A stretch of DNA of 64,000 nucleotides from Burkholderiaceae bacterium DAT-1 (GTDB lineage Bacteria; Pseudomonadota; Gammaproteobacteria; Burkholderiales; Chitinimonadaceae), in assembly GCA_019084025.1 (NCBI GenBank), contig JAHRBI010000001.1:456663-520662 (forward strand), in the 5' to 3' direction. Made by a program: the position numbers and the translations under genes. Of the stretch, positions 29,770 to 38,066 are shown piece by piece (position 1 is the stretch's first letter; the number at the start of each line of letters is the position of its first letter). The notes beneath the pieces were generated by a model. The model had not been told where the DNA came from. It was given only the letters and a program-made list of their open reading frames with translations, and did not search any database.

Positions 29770-30147
29770 ATGAACCCCCAGACAAAAAGCACAAGCACGC
29801 TTGGCGGCAAAAAATTCAGCGAAATCACTTATACAATAGATTTCGCAAAGGAAGTTGATGATTTCGCCATTCGCATCACTTCCACATCCGGCGGAATATT
29901 CGGCACCGAACCAATCCCATTTGGTCGAATTGAATCCATCCTCTCCGAAATTAACGAGGGGTCAATCATTTCGCCTAAACAGCTTCAACCCGCCTATTTG
30001 AAAAGTAGATCGTGCAATAACGGTTATTACCTAGCCGCCATCTTAATCAATGAGGAAATCATCACAAAGGGGGATAAAAAGGGGGTCTACCTATTGGGTC
30101 CCATTTCCAAGCTCAGGGCCAAATATGCCAAGAAAACCAAATCATGA
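29770..30147 (+). CDS. Hypothetical element protein (125 aa)
   Basis: Not recognised. A soluble 125-residue protein with a beta-rich N-terminal half (ITYTIDFAKEVDDFAIRITSTSGG), a helical middle, and a Lys/Arg-rich end (KLRAKYAKKTKS). No membrane segment or motif is seen. It is behind a 37-residue frame and ahead of two further small genes on the plus strand. Confidence 0.6.
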   Translation: MNPQTKSTSTLGGKKFSEITYTIDFAKEVDDFAIRITSTSGGIFGTEPIPFGRIESILSEINEGSIISPKQLQPAYLKSRSCNNGYYLAAILINEEIITKGDKKGVYLLGPISKLRAKYAKKTKS

Positions 30148-30219
30148 GGCTGGCCTATATGGAATCTCAGCCCCTCAAAATCCAGAAAATCTACACATCC
30201 AGCATGGAGACAATCAGCA

Positions 30220-30627
30220 ATGATGATCATCCAGTCCCATCAAGATATTCACAAGATTGTGAATAGCGAAATCAAAAGCCTAGTTGAAATGCGGATTGGT
30301 CAGTTTCTGGACACATGTGAAATCGACCCGTTCGAATATTCGCAGTTCATCATCATCGACGACTCGGATCACCCAAGGGAAGTGGAAGCAATTACTGGTG
30401 GCAGCCTCAGTATTGAGTCCTCACTTGAATGCTCTACCGATCTGGACCTGCATCCGGGGTTCGAGTTCATCGAGGAACATGCTACCTGTTACGAACTGCT
30501 TTATCTGACCGGAGACTCTGGATCAGGTATTGAGATCATCATTCCGAAGTCATCAGGCATTGACCACGAAATTTCAGCGTTCTGCCGTTTCCACCTTTCA
30601 CCATGCACAACACCGACAGAGGTGTGA
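30220..30627 (+). CDS. Hypothetical acidic element protein (135 aa)
   Basis: Not recognised. An acidic 135-residue protein, with helical N-terminus (IHKIVNSEIKSLVEMRIGQFLDTC) and a beta-rich body rich in Asp/Glu. Cysteines occur at several points but not in a clear metal motif. The pI and small size are like those of regulatory or anti-host proteins of mobile islands, but nothing specific supports a role. Confidence 0.6.
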   Translation: MMIIQSHQDIHKIVNSEIKSLVEMRIGQFLDTCEIDPFEYSQFIIIDDSDHPREVEAITGGSLSIESSLECSTDLDLHPGFEFIEEHATCYELLYLTGDSGSGIEIIIPKSSGIDHEISAFCRFHLSPCTTPTEV

Positions 30628-30660
30628 CGCCATGCGTGAGACGAGCAGATGGAGGCGATC

Positions 30661-30852
30661 ATGAATTCACATCCTTTCAAACCAAGCAAGGAGTCACTTT
30701 TCGTATGGTTCCAATCCCTAGATGCCGATGCTGCCGAATTTTTCATGGAACGAGCTGCTATCCGTGAATTTGACGGCAACTGTCATCGTGAAGAGGCGGA
30801 GGCACTAGCGTACTTGGATACGGTTGCATGGTTGGCGCGACGCCAGTTGTAA
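30661..30852 (+). CDS. Small element protein of the primase-region type (63 aa)
   Basis: A 63-residue protein starting MNSHPFKPSKESLF; GGAGG at 30651 lies about six bases upstream of this ATG, which decides against the in-frame ATG at 30649. The core RAAIREFDGNCHREEAEALAYLD resembles a short segment common in primase or replication genes of proteobacterial islands (xxAIxEFDGxxxRxEAExxA). It may be a stand-alone copy of that module. Function unknown. Confidence 0.6.
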   Translation: MNSHPFKPSKESLFVWFQSLDADAAEFFMERAAIREFDGNCHREEAEALAYLDTVAWLARRQL

Positions 30853-31425
30853 ATGGTGCCCTTGACGCCCTTCGCGCCCTCAAGGTGTATGAAAGGGCAT
30901 GAAGGGCGCGAAGGGCACCAACTTTTATCCAAGTTCAAATTGGCTGGCCATAGGCTGGCCACTGAAGCCTCTTTCTGGACATTTCCACACCCAGCATCCT
31001 AACCCATTGTGGCAAGAGGGAATTTCTGAAGAAAACAGGGAGAAATTGGGTTCTAATCAACGGATTCATATGCCGCGAGTGTTGACAACCACCCAAAAGA
31101 CGGTACAAGATTCGCACCTTGAATCGCTTTACATAGGCGATTCACATACACCTAAAAACTGGATGAGCCTCTGACGCTATCGACAGAGGCTGTGCTAGAG
31201 GGAAGCAGTCTCTAGCGCCACAGCGCCCAGTCCCCTGCTTCCGGTCGCGGCCTCCGATTAATACCCGCCATACAAACCAACTCCAATAAGCCTATTGGAA
31301 GTCATCCACAAGGATGGTCATCGCACGAGTACGACTCGTTCTGCGGTGGTTGTGTATGGGCGCGGGTACCGCTGCCGCATCTCACCCCCCTCTTGCCATG
31401 ACCTCCTTTTTACAAAGGTTCTATC
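30853..31425. other. Noncoding region with inverted repeats upstream of integrase
   Basis: 573 bp without a convincing gene. It holds the large inverted repeat at 30854-30919 and, near 31168-31210, two small stems (GCCTCTG/CAGAGGC and CTAGAG/CTCTAG). The integrase promoter and possibly an origin lie here. A 91-codon open frame at 30899-31174 has no family look or ribosome site. Confidence 0.55.
30854..30919. repeat. Inverted AAGGGC-type repeat cluster, candidate origin
   Basis: GCCCTTCGCGCCCT at 30867-30880 is the exact reverse complement of 30903-30916, and an outer GGTGCCC pairs with GGGCACC. Each arm carries several AAGGGC-like hexamers, so the block looks like two facing sets of short iterons around a 22-base centre. 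It is about 1.7 kb from the primase-helicase gene. It could be a replication origin, a strong hairpin or an operator. Confidence 0.45.
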
Positions 31426-32610
31426 ATGGCAATGAAAGTTGATCCCAGTAGTTCAAGTAGTAACGCTCCGCCCTTTACCGATAAGGCAATCAGGGCCTTA
31501 AAGCCTCACGATGCCAATTCAAGCTCGAAGTCACGTAGCATCACTTGCCCATTGGTCAAGGGTCTTCGTATTGAGGTGACCAAGTCAGGGCAAAAATCGT
31601 TCTGGTTCGCCGCGACTATCGCTGGTCATAAAAGACATCTTCGTATCGGTACGTTTGGCGCGATCACGGTAGAGCAAGCTCGTACGATTGCATTGGGTTT
31701 CCGTGCCCAAATCGAGCGGGGTGGCAACCCGTTCAACGAAAACCAGCAACTGAAGGCAGTGCCGCTCTTCTCCAAGTTTTCTAAGGAGCACTATGTTCCC
31801 CATGCAAGCGGGTACAAGCGGTCCATCGCAGATGACGAAGCCAAGCTCAATCAACACCTGATCCCCGCCTTTGGCAAATACCGATTAAGCGATATCACTA
31901 CACGTTGCATCGACACCTACCTGAATACAATCAAAAACCTGCTATCTCCGGCCACCGCCAATCGTCACCGCTCCCTGCTGTCGAAGATGTTTTCACTGGC
32001 AGTCAAGTGGGAAATTGTCGCAACGAGCCCTGTTACCCATGCAATCAAGTTTAAGGAGGAAATCAAGCATCAGAAGTACCTGAATAAGGAAGAGGCAAAG
32101 CGCCTCGTGGAGGCCGCGCAGCATGAAACCAATCAGGTTGCTGCATCAGCAATCATGGCATTACTGCTGACTGGTTGCCGTCGTGAAGAAATCCTGCAGG
32201 CACGATGGGAGCATCTCGACATTGATGCTGGCACGCTCTACCTTCCGACCACAAAAGCCGGAAAGTCCCGACATGTCACGCTCAACGAGGCCGCAATCAG
32301 CATCTTTCGTAAGCAAGTTCGGGTTGCAGGTTCGCCTTGGATTTTTCCAGGCAAGGACCCATCCAAGCCACTGAACAATCCGCGCAAGGCTTTTACCCGC
32401 ATCCTTGAGGCCGCAGGCCTCAGCCATATGCGTATACACGATCTCCGCCACAGCTTTTGCTCGTTGCTGGTTGAGAACGGGGTGTCGCTCTATACCGTCC
32501 AACATCTGGTCGGGCATGCATCACCATCCACCACCCAGCGCTACGCCCACTTCAGCACTTCGGGTCTCCGCGTCGCCAGTGATGTGATGGCCAACGTAGT
32601 CATGAAATAA
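31426..32610 (+). CDS. Tyrosine-type site-specific integrase
   Basis: Catalyses integration and excision at tRNA-Phe. The 394-residue protein has the N-terminal arm-binding domain of P4-like integrases (FTDKAIRALKP ... LRIEVTKSGQKSFWF ... RIGTFGAITVEQAR). The SAM-like core DNA-binding domain follows at about 115-205. The catalytic domain carries Arg252 (TGCRREEIL), His338/Arg341 (HDLRHSF), His364 (VGHAS) and Tyr373 (TQRYAHF). All catalytic residues are present. It lies inside the element rather than next to an att site. Confidence 0.95.
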   Translation: MAMKVDPSSSSSNAPPFTDKAIRALKPHDANSSSKSRSITCPLVKGLRIEVTKSGQKSFWFAATIAGHKRHLRIGTFGAITVEQARTIALGFRAQIERGGNPFNENQQLKAVPLFSKFSKEHYVPHASGYKRSIADDEAKLNQHLIPAFGKYRLSDITTRCIDTYLNTIKNLLSPATANRHRSLLSKMFSLAVKWEIVATSPVTHAIKFKEEIKHQKYLNKEEAKRLVEAAQHETNQVAASAIMALLLTGCRREEILQARWEHLDIDAGTLYLPTTKAGKSRHVTLNEAAISIFRKQVRVAGSPWIFPGKDPSKPLNNPRKAFTRILEAAGLSHMRIHDLRHSFCSLLVENGVSLYTVQHLVGHASPSTTQRYAHFSTSGLRVASDVMANVVMK

Positions 32611-32665
32611 CCATTAAGTCAAACACTTAGCCTCGGAAGGGGCATTTTTTTAGAAAGTCCTAAAA

Positions 32666-34606
32666 ATGCAATTCTCTGAATTCGAAGTCATCAAATCCAA
32701 TCGTCCGAAAAGCGTTGAAAAATGTAATTTTGAAGAGCTGTGCTACCACTTTGGACAATTAGGTCACGCTACCATTCCCAGTAAGGATCAGGCGAAACTG
32801 TTCTCGCTGACGGAGTTCAAGCCCAATCAGCCCCGTACAAAGGAGAATGCGGTCGCAGTTACCGGCGCAATCCTGGACATTGATGCAGAGCTGTCACCCG
32901 AAGGGCTCGCTACCTTGAAGGCGTCTCTTAAGCCATACGCCTATATCCTGTACACCACGTTCTCTTCAACAGCTGAGGCATACAAGCTGCGTTTGGTGAT
33001 GCCTCTGACCAAAGATGTCCCTTCAGGTCGCTACAGCACCGATAAGATTGCCAGCCGCATAGGCAAGCTCCTCAATGTCGAAGTGGATCCCTGCTCCGAC
33101 AACGCCGTTCAGATCTACTATATGCCATCCCATGACGGCAGCCATCCAGCCGATCACTTCATCGAATGCAAGGCCGATGGTAAGGCGATTGATGTAGATG
33201 CACTTCCTGTACTCAAAGGCCACCGCACCAGCAGCAGGACTGCCAGCAACTCGACGCCAGTCGAGTCGGACTACCTAGAGGCTGAAGCGGTCATAGCCAC
33301 CTACTTTGGCGGCATCAGCCCTTACTTCAGCGAGGGGCTGTTCTGGGTCTACAAATCCGGTTCATGGTCGTCAATTGCAGTGAAGACACTGCAGACATCC
33401 CTAGTCAACGAGCATTACAAGCAGAGCAAGCCATTGCGCGAAGTGGAAGCGGTTATTAACGTGCTGACGGTCACCTGCCGCAAGGAATTCCGTCCTGAGC
33501 CGCTGGCCCATTTGATTGGCTGCGCCAATGGAACGGTTGACCTCATGACTGGCGAACTCAGCTCTGACAACCCCGAAAACAACCTGCAGAACAAGCTCAG
33601 CATTACCTTTGATCCGCAGGCAGCATGCGAAGAGTGGCTCAAATTCCTGGAGGCTACCTTCAGGGGTGATGCTGACCAAAGCGCCAAAATCCTCGTCCTG
33701 CAGCAGTACATGGGCTACATGCTTACACAAGACACTTCCTTCCAAAAAATGCTGTGGCTGTGGGGCACCGGCTCCAATGGCAAGAGCGTGATTACCTCGA
33801 CAATGACCTCCCTGCTCGGGGTGCACAATGTCTCAGTGATACCCCTTCCAGCGCTCGCAGGTAAGTTCAATGTCGCCGAGATGAGCGGCAAGCTGGCGAA
33901 CATCTCGGATGAGGTCGCTGCAGGCGCAAAGCTGCCCGACGAGATCATCAAGCGTGTTGTTGCAGGCGGACTGATTTCGGCCGAGAGGAAGGGCAAGGAC
34001 CCCTTCCAGTTCAAGGCAACGGCAAAGCTCGTCGTATCGGTCAATTCGCTCCCCCGAAGCAAGGACACTTCCCACGGCTGGTTCCGTCGACTGATCGTTC
34101 TCCGCTTGAACAATAGGGTTGAAGAGAGCCAGATTGACCGAAACCTCAGCCAGAAGCTGGCAAATGAGCTGCCTGGCATCCTGAACTGGGCCATCAAGGG
34201 GTACCAATCCTTGCATGCTTCAGGTGGTTTCTGCATCCCAAAGAGTAGTGAACAGGCGCTGACCGCGTACAAGGAGAAGCTGAGTAGCGTGCTGTCATTT
34301 GCGAACCACTGCCTGATCATCAACAGGAAGGAAGCAGTACCTGTCAAGAAATTCAGAATAGAGAGAAGGGATCTATATAAAGCATATGTAGAGCACTGCG
34401 ATGAGATTGGCGCAACACCTAAATCTCAACGTGTTGCCTACGAGGAGGTAATGGACCTTTTGAATGTTCAAGAATATCAAAGGTCAAACGGGGGCTACTA
34501 CCTTCCATGCATGCTCCGCACGGCTCCAGAGGGCGATGCTCAGGCACCGGCACCTGACGGTTACGAAACGCTCCACACGCTGGCAACCGAGTTCGTAGAG
34601 GACTAG
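32666..34606 (+). CDS. P4-type primase-helicase
   Basis: Replication protein of 646 residues. The first 190 residues resemble an archaeo-eukaryotic primase-like domain (AILDIDAEL, YTTFSSTAEAYKLRLVMPL). The middle is a D5_N/P4-type helicase-associated region, and a superfamily 3 helicase follows with Walker A WGTGSNGKSV near residue 370 and NISDEVAAGAKLPDE. It starts 55 bp after the integrase and ends at a perfect-palindrome terminator. By family knowledge it lets the excised element start its own replication. Confidence 0.88.
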   Translation: MQFSEFEVIKSNRPKSVEKCNFEELCYHFGQLGHATIPSKDQAKLFSLTEFKPNQPRTKENAVAVTGAILDIDAELSPEGLATLKASLKPYAYILYTTFSSTAEAYKLRLVMPLTKDVPSGRYSTDKIASRIGKLLNVEVDPCSDNAVQIYYMPSHDGSHPADHFIECKADGKAIDVDALPVLKGHRTSSRTASNSTPVESDYLEAEAVIATYFGGISPYFSEGLFWVYKSGSWSSIAVKTLQTSLVNEHYKQSKPLREVEAVINVLTVTCRKEFRPEPLAHLIGCANGTVDLMTGELSSDNPENNLQNKLSITFDPQAACEEWLKFLEATFRGDADQSAKILVLQQYMGYMLTQDTSFQKMLWLWGTGSNGKSVITSTMTSLLGVHNVSVIPLPALAGKFNVAEMSGKLANISDEVAAGAKLPDEIIKRVVAGGLISAERKGKDPFQFKATAKLVVSVNSLPRSKDTSHGWFRRLIVLRLNNRVEESQIDRNLSQKLANELPGILNWAIKGYQSLHASGGFCIPKSSEQALTAYKEKLSSVLSFANHCLIINRKEAVPVKKFRIERRDLYKAYVEHCDEIGATPKSQRVAYEEVMDLLNVQEYQRSNGGYYLPCMLRTAPEGDAQAPAPDGYETLHTLATEFVED

Positions 34607-34621
34607 CAGAGGTGTTTGACA

Positions 34622-34653
34622 AGCACCGGCCTGATCAGGCCGGTGTTTTTTTA
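34622..34653 (+). terminator. Intrinsic terminator after primase-helicase
   Basis: CACCGGCC-TGATCA-GGCCGGTG is a perfect 22-base palindrome followed by seven T. It ends the integrase/primase transcription unit. Confidence 0.9.
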
Positions 34654-35487
34654 TGGGGTTCGAGCCCCCTCTCCCCCGGCACCTGTGTACCTTTTCCATC
34701 ACAAGTGAGATCCGAGTGACTCACGTCTTTGCAATCCTTCGCTTTCCTGCCTATTATTAGCTCGTGGACGATCGGTACGGATCAGCTCCACTCCGGCTGA
34801 GGGTGTGAACCTCCGGCGCGGGTGATTCCAGCGTCAATATTGGATTAATCCGTGGCATAAGTACCTGCCCGTTAATCAATTATTCTTGCGGGACATACTG
34901 GAACCTAAAATTCACCGCCTTTTTCATAAGTCGGTGGCGCGGTCGACTCTCCGATCAACTTTGCTGCGTACTCAGCTTTTGCACACACAGAGTCTTTACT
35001 GCTTCCAGAAAGCTGGCTCCTGCCAGCTACTTGCTGAATAACTTGAGTGAGCCAGACCAGCTCTGCATCACTTGAGCTTATTTGTATGCGTTTTGGGTTT
35101 TACCCTTACGCATCATGCGACTTCATAACCGGCAGTCACCGAACTCGTACAGCAAGCCCGATACATCATCGATTTGTTAGGCGTATCTGCGCTAGGCCTA
35201 TGCACACCCATATGGTGTTCACTGATGTCTATGCATATGCCTTAGTTGCACCGCAGAACTGTGATTTACAGTCAGCCACGCTCACGCATCGCCAAGCATG
35301 AGCAAAGGGCCATTGAGTCTGCTGTCCGAGGAAATCAGGACACCAACTCAAGCAATCACGATTCCGCGCATTTGTAGTGCTATTAGGGGCGCTCCACCAT
35401 CTGGAACTGAAGGTGCATACGCCCTATGGAATGGACCGCATCTCAAGCCATACAGGGCAATGCATCGTCACACGAGAGGATTTCAAT
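34654..35487. other. Long noncoding, GC-mixed region with stems
   Basis: About 830 bp without a convincing gene. It begins with a T-arm-like stem (GGGG-TTCGAGC-CCCC at about 34655) that resembles a tRNA 3' fragment. Around 34785-34850 is a GC-rich patch with nested stems (GAGG/CCTC inside CTCCG/CGG). A perfect 7-bp hairpin AGCTGGC-TCCT-GCCAGCT is at 35011-35028. Open frames at 35047-35301 and 35298-35585 have atypical composition and no ribosome site. Confidence 0.5.
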
Positions 35488-36438
35488 ATGAATGGCATGC
35501 CAGTACCAACACTGCAGGTGATTCACAACGCATCGAGCGAAGCTCCACAAGAAGTACATGCAGCCATGCCACTGGGCAAATATGATGAAATCATTGCAAC
35601 TAACGAGGCTTTTCGTGACATCACCGTTTGGCTATCCAAACTCCGCGAAAAGGATGCAATGAATACTGCCGACATCATGTTTCTGGGTGGATTCTATTCG
35701 GAAATCATCAAAAAACGGGCGGAAATAATAAGTGAGATAGCCAAGAAAAGAGGGGGTAAAATTCAAAGCAAAAAAACATTGGAAGCTTTGCTATCAGCTC
35801 CTATTGAGTTTAAGATCGCAGCGTCATCTCCTATTCATGGCCTGATGAATTTTACAAACATAAAGAATGAACATAAGCCAAGAATTGTAACCGAATCTGC
35901 AATTGCAATGGAAATACCGCGTGCTGGAGCTTGGAGAGGAAAGCTGGGCAGTCTATATGTCACGAGGCAATTAGTTCCATCTGCGATTTTTTCAGAACCT
36001 GACTTTAACACCTTTGGCATAACAAGAGTCTTCACCAGTCACGCTCTTGAACGGTGGAGTGAACGAGCAATAGAAAGCCATCTCTCAAGATCTGATCAAA
36101 TCCGATCTATTCTTGAGGTATTGTCAAATAGACGAAAATATCCTGCAAAAATAGTTGGGAGAACCGATCTTAGGCTTATATATGAAGCGATAAAGATGCC
36201 ATCTGGAATTATATTCATGAAAAGCTCGATTAGATTTGTAGAAGACAGAAAAGGCTTGAAATTCTTTTTCTTATTTTATGTAACGGTCTTATGTATCAAC
36301 CAAGCAAGTTCTAAACAATTTAGACTCTTAAAGAAACTCGGGTTAACGGAGGACACGTGGGACTTACAAGCACCAAATGGCTGCTTTGACATTCATTCAG
36401 ATCCAACAAAATACGGAAAAAGAAGAGCAGATTTCTAA
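35488..36438 (+). CDS. Hypothetical element protein (316 aa)
   Basis: Not recognised. I start at ATG 35488 because GAGAGGA lies 7 bases upstream; the open frame continues further 5' without a ribosome site. The protein is basic, with a helical region (SEIIKKRAEIISEIAKKRGG) and a central block RVFTSHALERWSERAIE followed by RKYPAKIVGRTDLRLIYEA. The latter resembles small RelE-like or nuclease folds only in general form. Low GC suggests recent acquisition. It is separate from the primase unit by a terminator and about 830 bp. Confidence 0.65.
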   Translation: MNGMPVPTLQVIHNASSEAPQEVHAAMPLGKYDEIIATNEAFRDITVWLSKLREKDAMNTADIMFLGGFYSEIIKKRAEIISEIAKKRGGKIQSKKTLEALLSAPIEFKIAASSPIHGLMNFTNIKNEHKPRIVTESAIAMEIPRAGAWRGKLGSLYVTRQLVPSAIFSEPDFNTFGITRVFTSHALERWSERAIESHLSRSDQIRSILEVLSNRRKYPAKIVGRTDLRLIYEAIKMPSGIIFMKSSIRFVEDRKGLKFFFLFYVTVLCINQASSKQFRLLKKLGLTEDTWDLQAPNGCFDIHSDPTKYGKRRADF

Positions 36439-36566
36439 ACTGAAATCTCATTAATCCAAATTTAACACCCAAGCAGCGAACCAGCATTATCTACAAAATT
36501 CTATCCATTTATAATTCACAGCAATACATTCCATACTTCTTAAAAACTAAATTAACAAATACAATT

Positions 36567-36593
36567 AAAGCGCCGCATAACTTCGGCGCTTTT
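36567..36593. terminator. Bidirectional terminator between convergent genes
   Basis: AAAGCGCCG and CGGCGCTTT pair around an 8-base loop, with A and T flanks that give a T-run on both strands. It separates the 316-residue protein (plus) from the GIY-YIG gene (minus). Confidence 0.85.
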
Positions 36594-36600
36594 CCAAATA

Positions 36601-36909
36601 TTATTTCGCAGTTCTACCACCTCCTCCACCGCGAATATTTAATAGTGGATTATGCTGACCAATCTTTTCTGACTCATGCTCTCTGCGTGTGCCAGATGTA
36701 CTCCTACCATCTGCGCGCTGCCATTCAAAGTCATGAGTTTCTGGAGAAAGGGGCTTATCCGAATTATAGTGCTCCCTCTCTCTCCGCCTGAGATTATTTG
36801 TCTCTCCAATGTAATCAATTTCATTCGTGTCTTTATTCCTAAACCGATATTCACCAGCCTCATCTGGCGGGTTTCCTTTGTTCGGACGTCCAGGCTTATA
36901 AATCGACAT
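36601..36909 (-). CDS. GIY-YIG-domain protein
   Basis: A 102-residue protein with the GIY-YIG nuclease fold: EYRF at 20-23, YIGETNNLRRR at 33-43 with the conserved Arg, a Glu near 79-81 and HNPLLN at the end. The first strand has YR instead of the canonical GIY. I chose ATG 36909 because AAGGAG lies 8 bases upstream. The final Gly-rich RGGGGGRT tail is unusual. It may be a small homing-type or repair nuclease. Confidence 0.75.
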   Translation of the reverse strand: MSIYKPGRPNKGNPPDEAGEYRFRNKDTNEIDYIGETNNLRRREREHYNSDKPLSPETHDFEWQRADGRSTSGTRREHESEKIGQHNPLLNIRGGGGGRTAK

Positions 36910-37319
36910 AATTTCTCCTTGATTGCACAGTGAATGATTCAACCAGAAAAAACAACAAGCACACCTCGAACAAGAGGCAAAACTCAGCATCTCCACTCAG
37001 CAAGTTACCAACCTAGAATAATGCTTTAGTTTACTGAAACTCAAGTTGAAGCATACCTTTGCCATCCCATTGCATCCACACTTGAAAATTTCAAGTCTGA
37101 GTACGCATCAGGAATACTTTATCTTAGTATGAATTTATTAATTGTGATACTTTTCTACTTATTCTTGATCCAGAAGAACAAATATACAACAGCACACTAA
37201 GAAGGCAATATATCAGCCCTATTGAATTACAGCCAAATCCAATACACCACTTACACCGCGCAAGGTTATTCGTGTGACAGTTACGCATATTAATTAACAT
37301 TCAAATATGCTTTAGGATA

Positions 37320-37408
37320 CTCTGAATAAGTCCCTTCACCATAAGATCAGGCAGGTCCAATCAACGGGTTATTTTGATGCGCAACCTTATATTTGGACTT
37401 ATTCAGAG
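37320..37408. repeat. MITE-like repeat, copy 1 (89 bp)
   Basis: Perfect 14-bp terminal inverted repeats, CTCTGAATAAGTCC and GGACTTATTCAGAG, with an 89-bp total length. A second copy of exactly 89 bp is at 39396-39484, and by my count about 70 of 89 positions agree. No transposase is encoded within it. Confidence 0.75.
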
Positions 37409-37439
37409 GTTCTATTTACATCCGTCAAGATGAATAAAG

Positions 37440-37523
37440 AAAGCCCGGGGTACCAAACCGGGCTTTAAAAAAGCCCAGTTACCAGCCGGGCTTTACAAAA
37501 AGCCCAGTTACCAGCCGGGCTTT
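37440..37523. repeat. Three tandem terminator-like hairpins
   Basis: Three consecutive stems of the form AAAGCCC...GGGCTTT: one at 37440-37466 with a 9-bp stem, then two units repeated with a 29-bp period (GCCC at 37473 and 37502). A- and T-runs on both sides would allow termination on either strand. They lie between a MITE-like repeat and the multi-domain gene at 38067. Confidence 0.75.
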
Positions 37524-38066
37524 ACAATCAATTACTAATTATGTATTTGCCATGAAAATGGTAGCATTGATACAGTCAGGATAAATTTTCAAGGTTATTA
37601 CCGTTGGAAGTCGATTGTTCAGTAAACATTACCACCCTTGAGCCAACCCTCAAAAACCCAAAGTAGTCATGCAAGTACTACTAAACCATCATGCTTGCTA
37701 CCAAGCAAGCCAACTCCGTTCATCAAGACTTTATCAAACATTATCACAGCTTCTCAGAGAGAAGATTCAACAATGGCTGTTAGATACCAATTGTTAAACC
37801 CATGTCATCCCAGACAAGCCACAACATCACCCACCCATTTAAGGCAAGTTCATTCAAGGCATCTACATTACAAATAATAAATAGTAAGCGGCATTATGTC
37901 AAGCGCCTTCACACCCCTAATCCACTTCCCACACCTAAAATCACTTAACCATTCAAGTTGGCAATCAAAGCCCAATTATAGTAGACCAATTAAATTCCAA
38001 AATGATACAATTATCGCCAACAGACTATCATCCATAAGCCCTACCCCATTATTCACTGAGCACACA

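Larger units (their letters stand above)
36910..38066. other. AT-rich noncoding region with repeats
   Basis: About 1.1 kb, very AT-rich, holding the first MITE-like repeat (37320-37408) and a row of hairpins (37440-37523). A 79-codon frame at 37638-37877 has low-complexity sequence and no ribosome site. The in-frame extension of the next gene up to 37896 is also low-complexity (rich in Ser, Asn, Pro, His), so I treat it as noncoding. Confidence 0.55.

Noticed and set aside
30899..31174. A 91-codon frame upstream of integrase
   Set aside because: It starts inside the inverted repeat and has no protein-like pattern.
34655..34690. T-arm-like stem as a full tRNA gene
   Set aside because: No acceptor, D or anticodon arm can be formed with the flanks.
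35047..35585. Two overlapping open frames of 84 and 95 codons
   Set aside because: No ribosome sites, unusual composition and no family features; the region is full of stems.
37440..37527. Short tandem repeats that could suggest a CRISPR array
   Set aside because: The units are self-pairing hairpins with a 29-bp period and no unique spacers, and no cas gene is near.
37638..38066. A 79-codon frame and the long 5' extension of the OB-fold gene
   Set aside because: Both are low-complexity AT-rich translations without ribosome sites; the repeat-bearing part starts after 38067.
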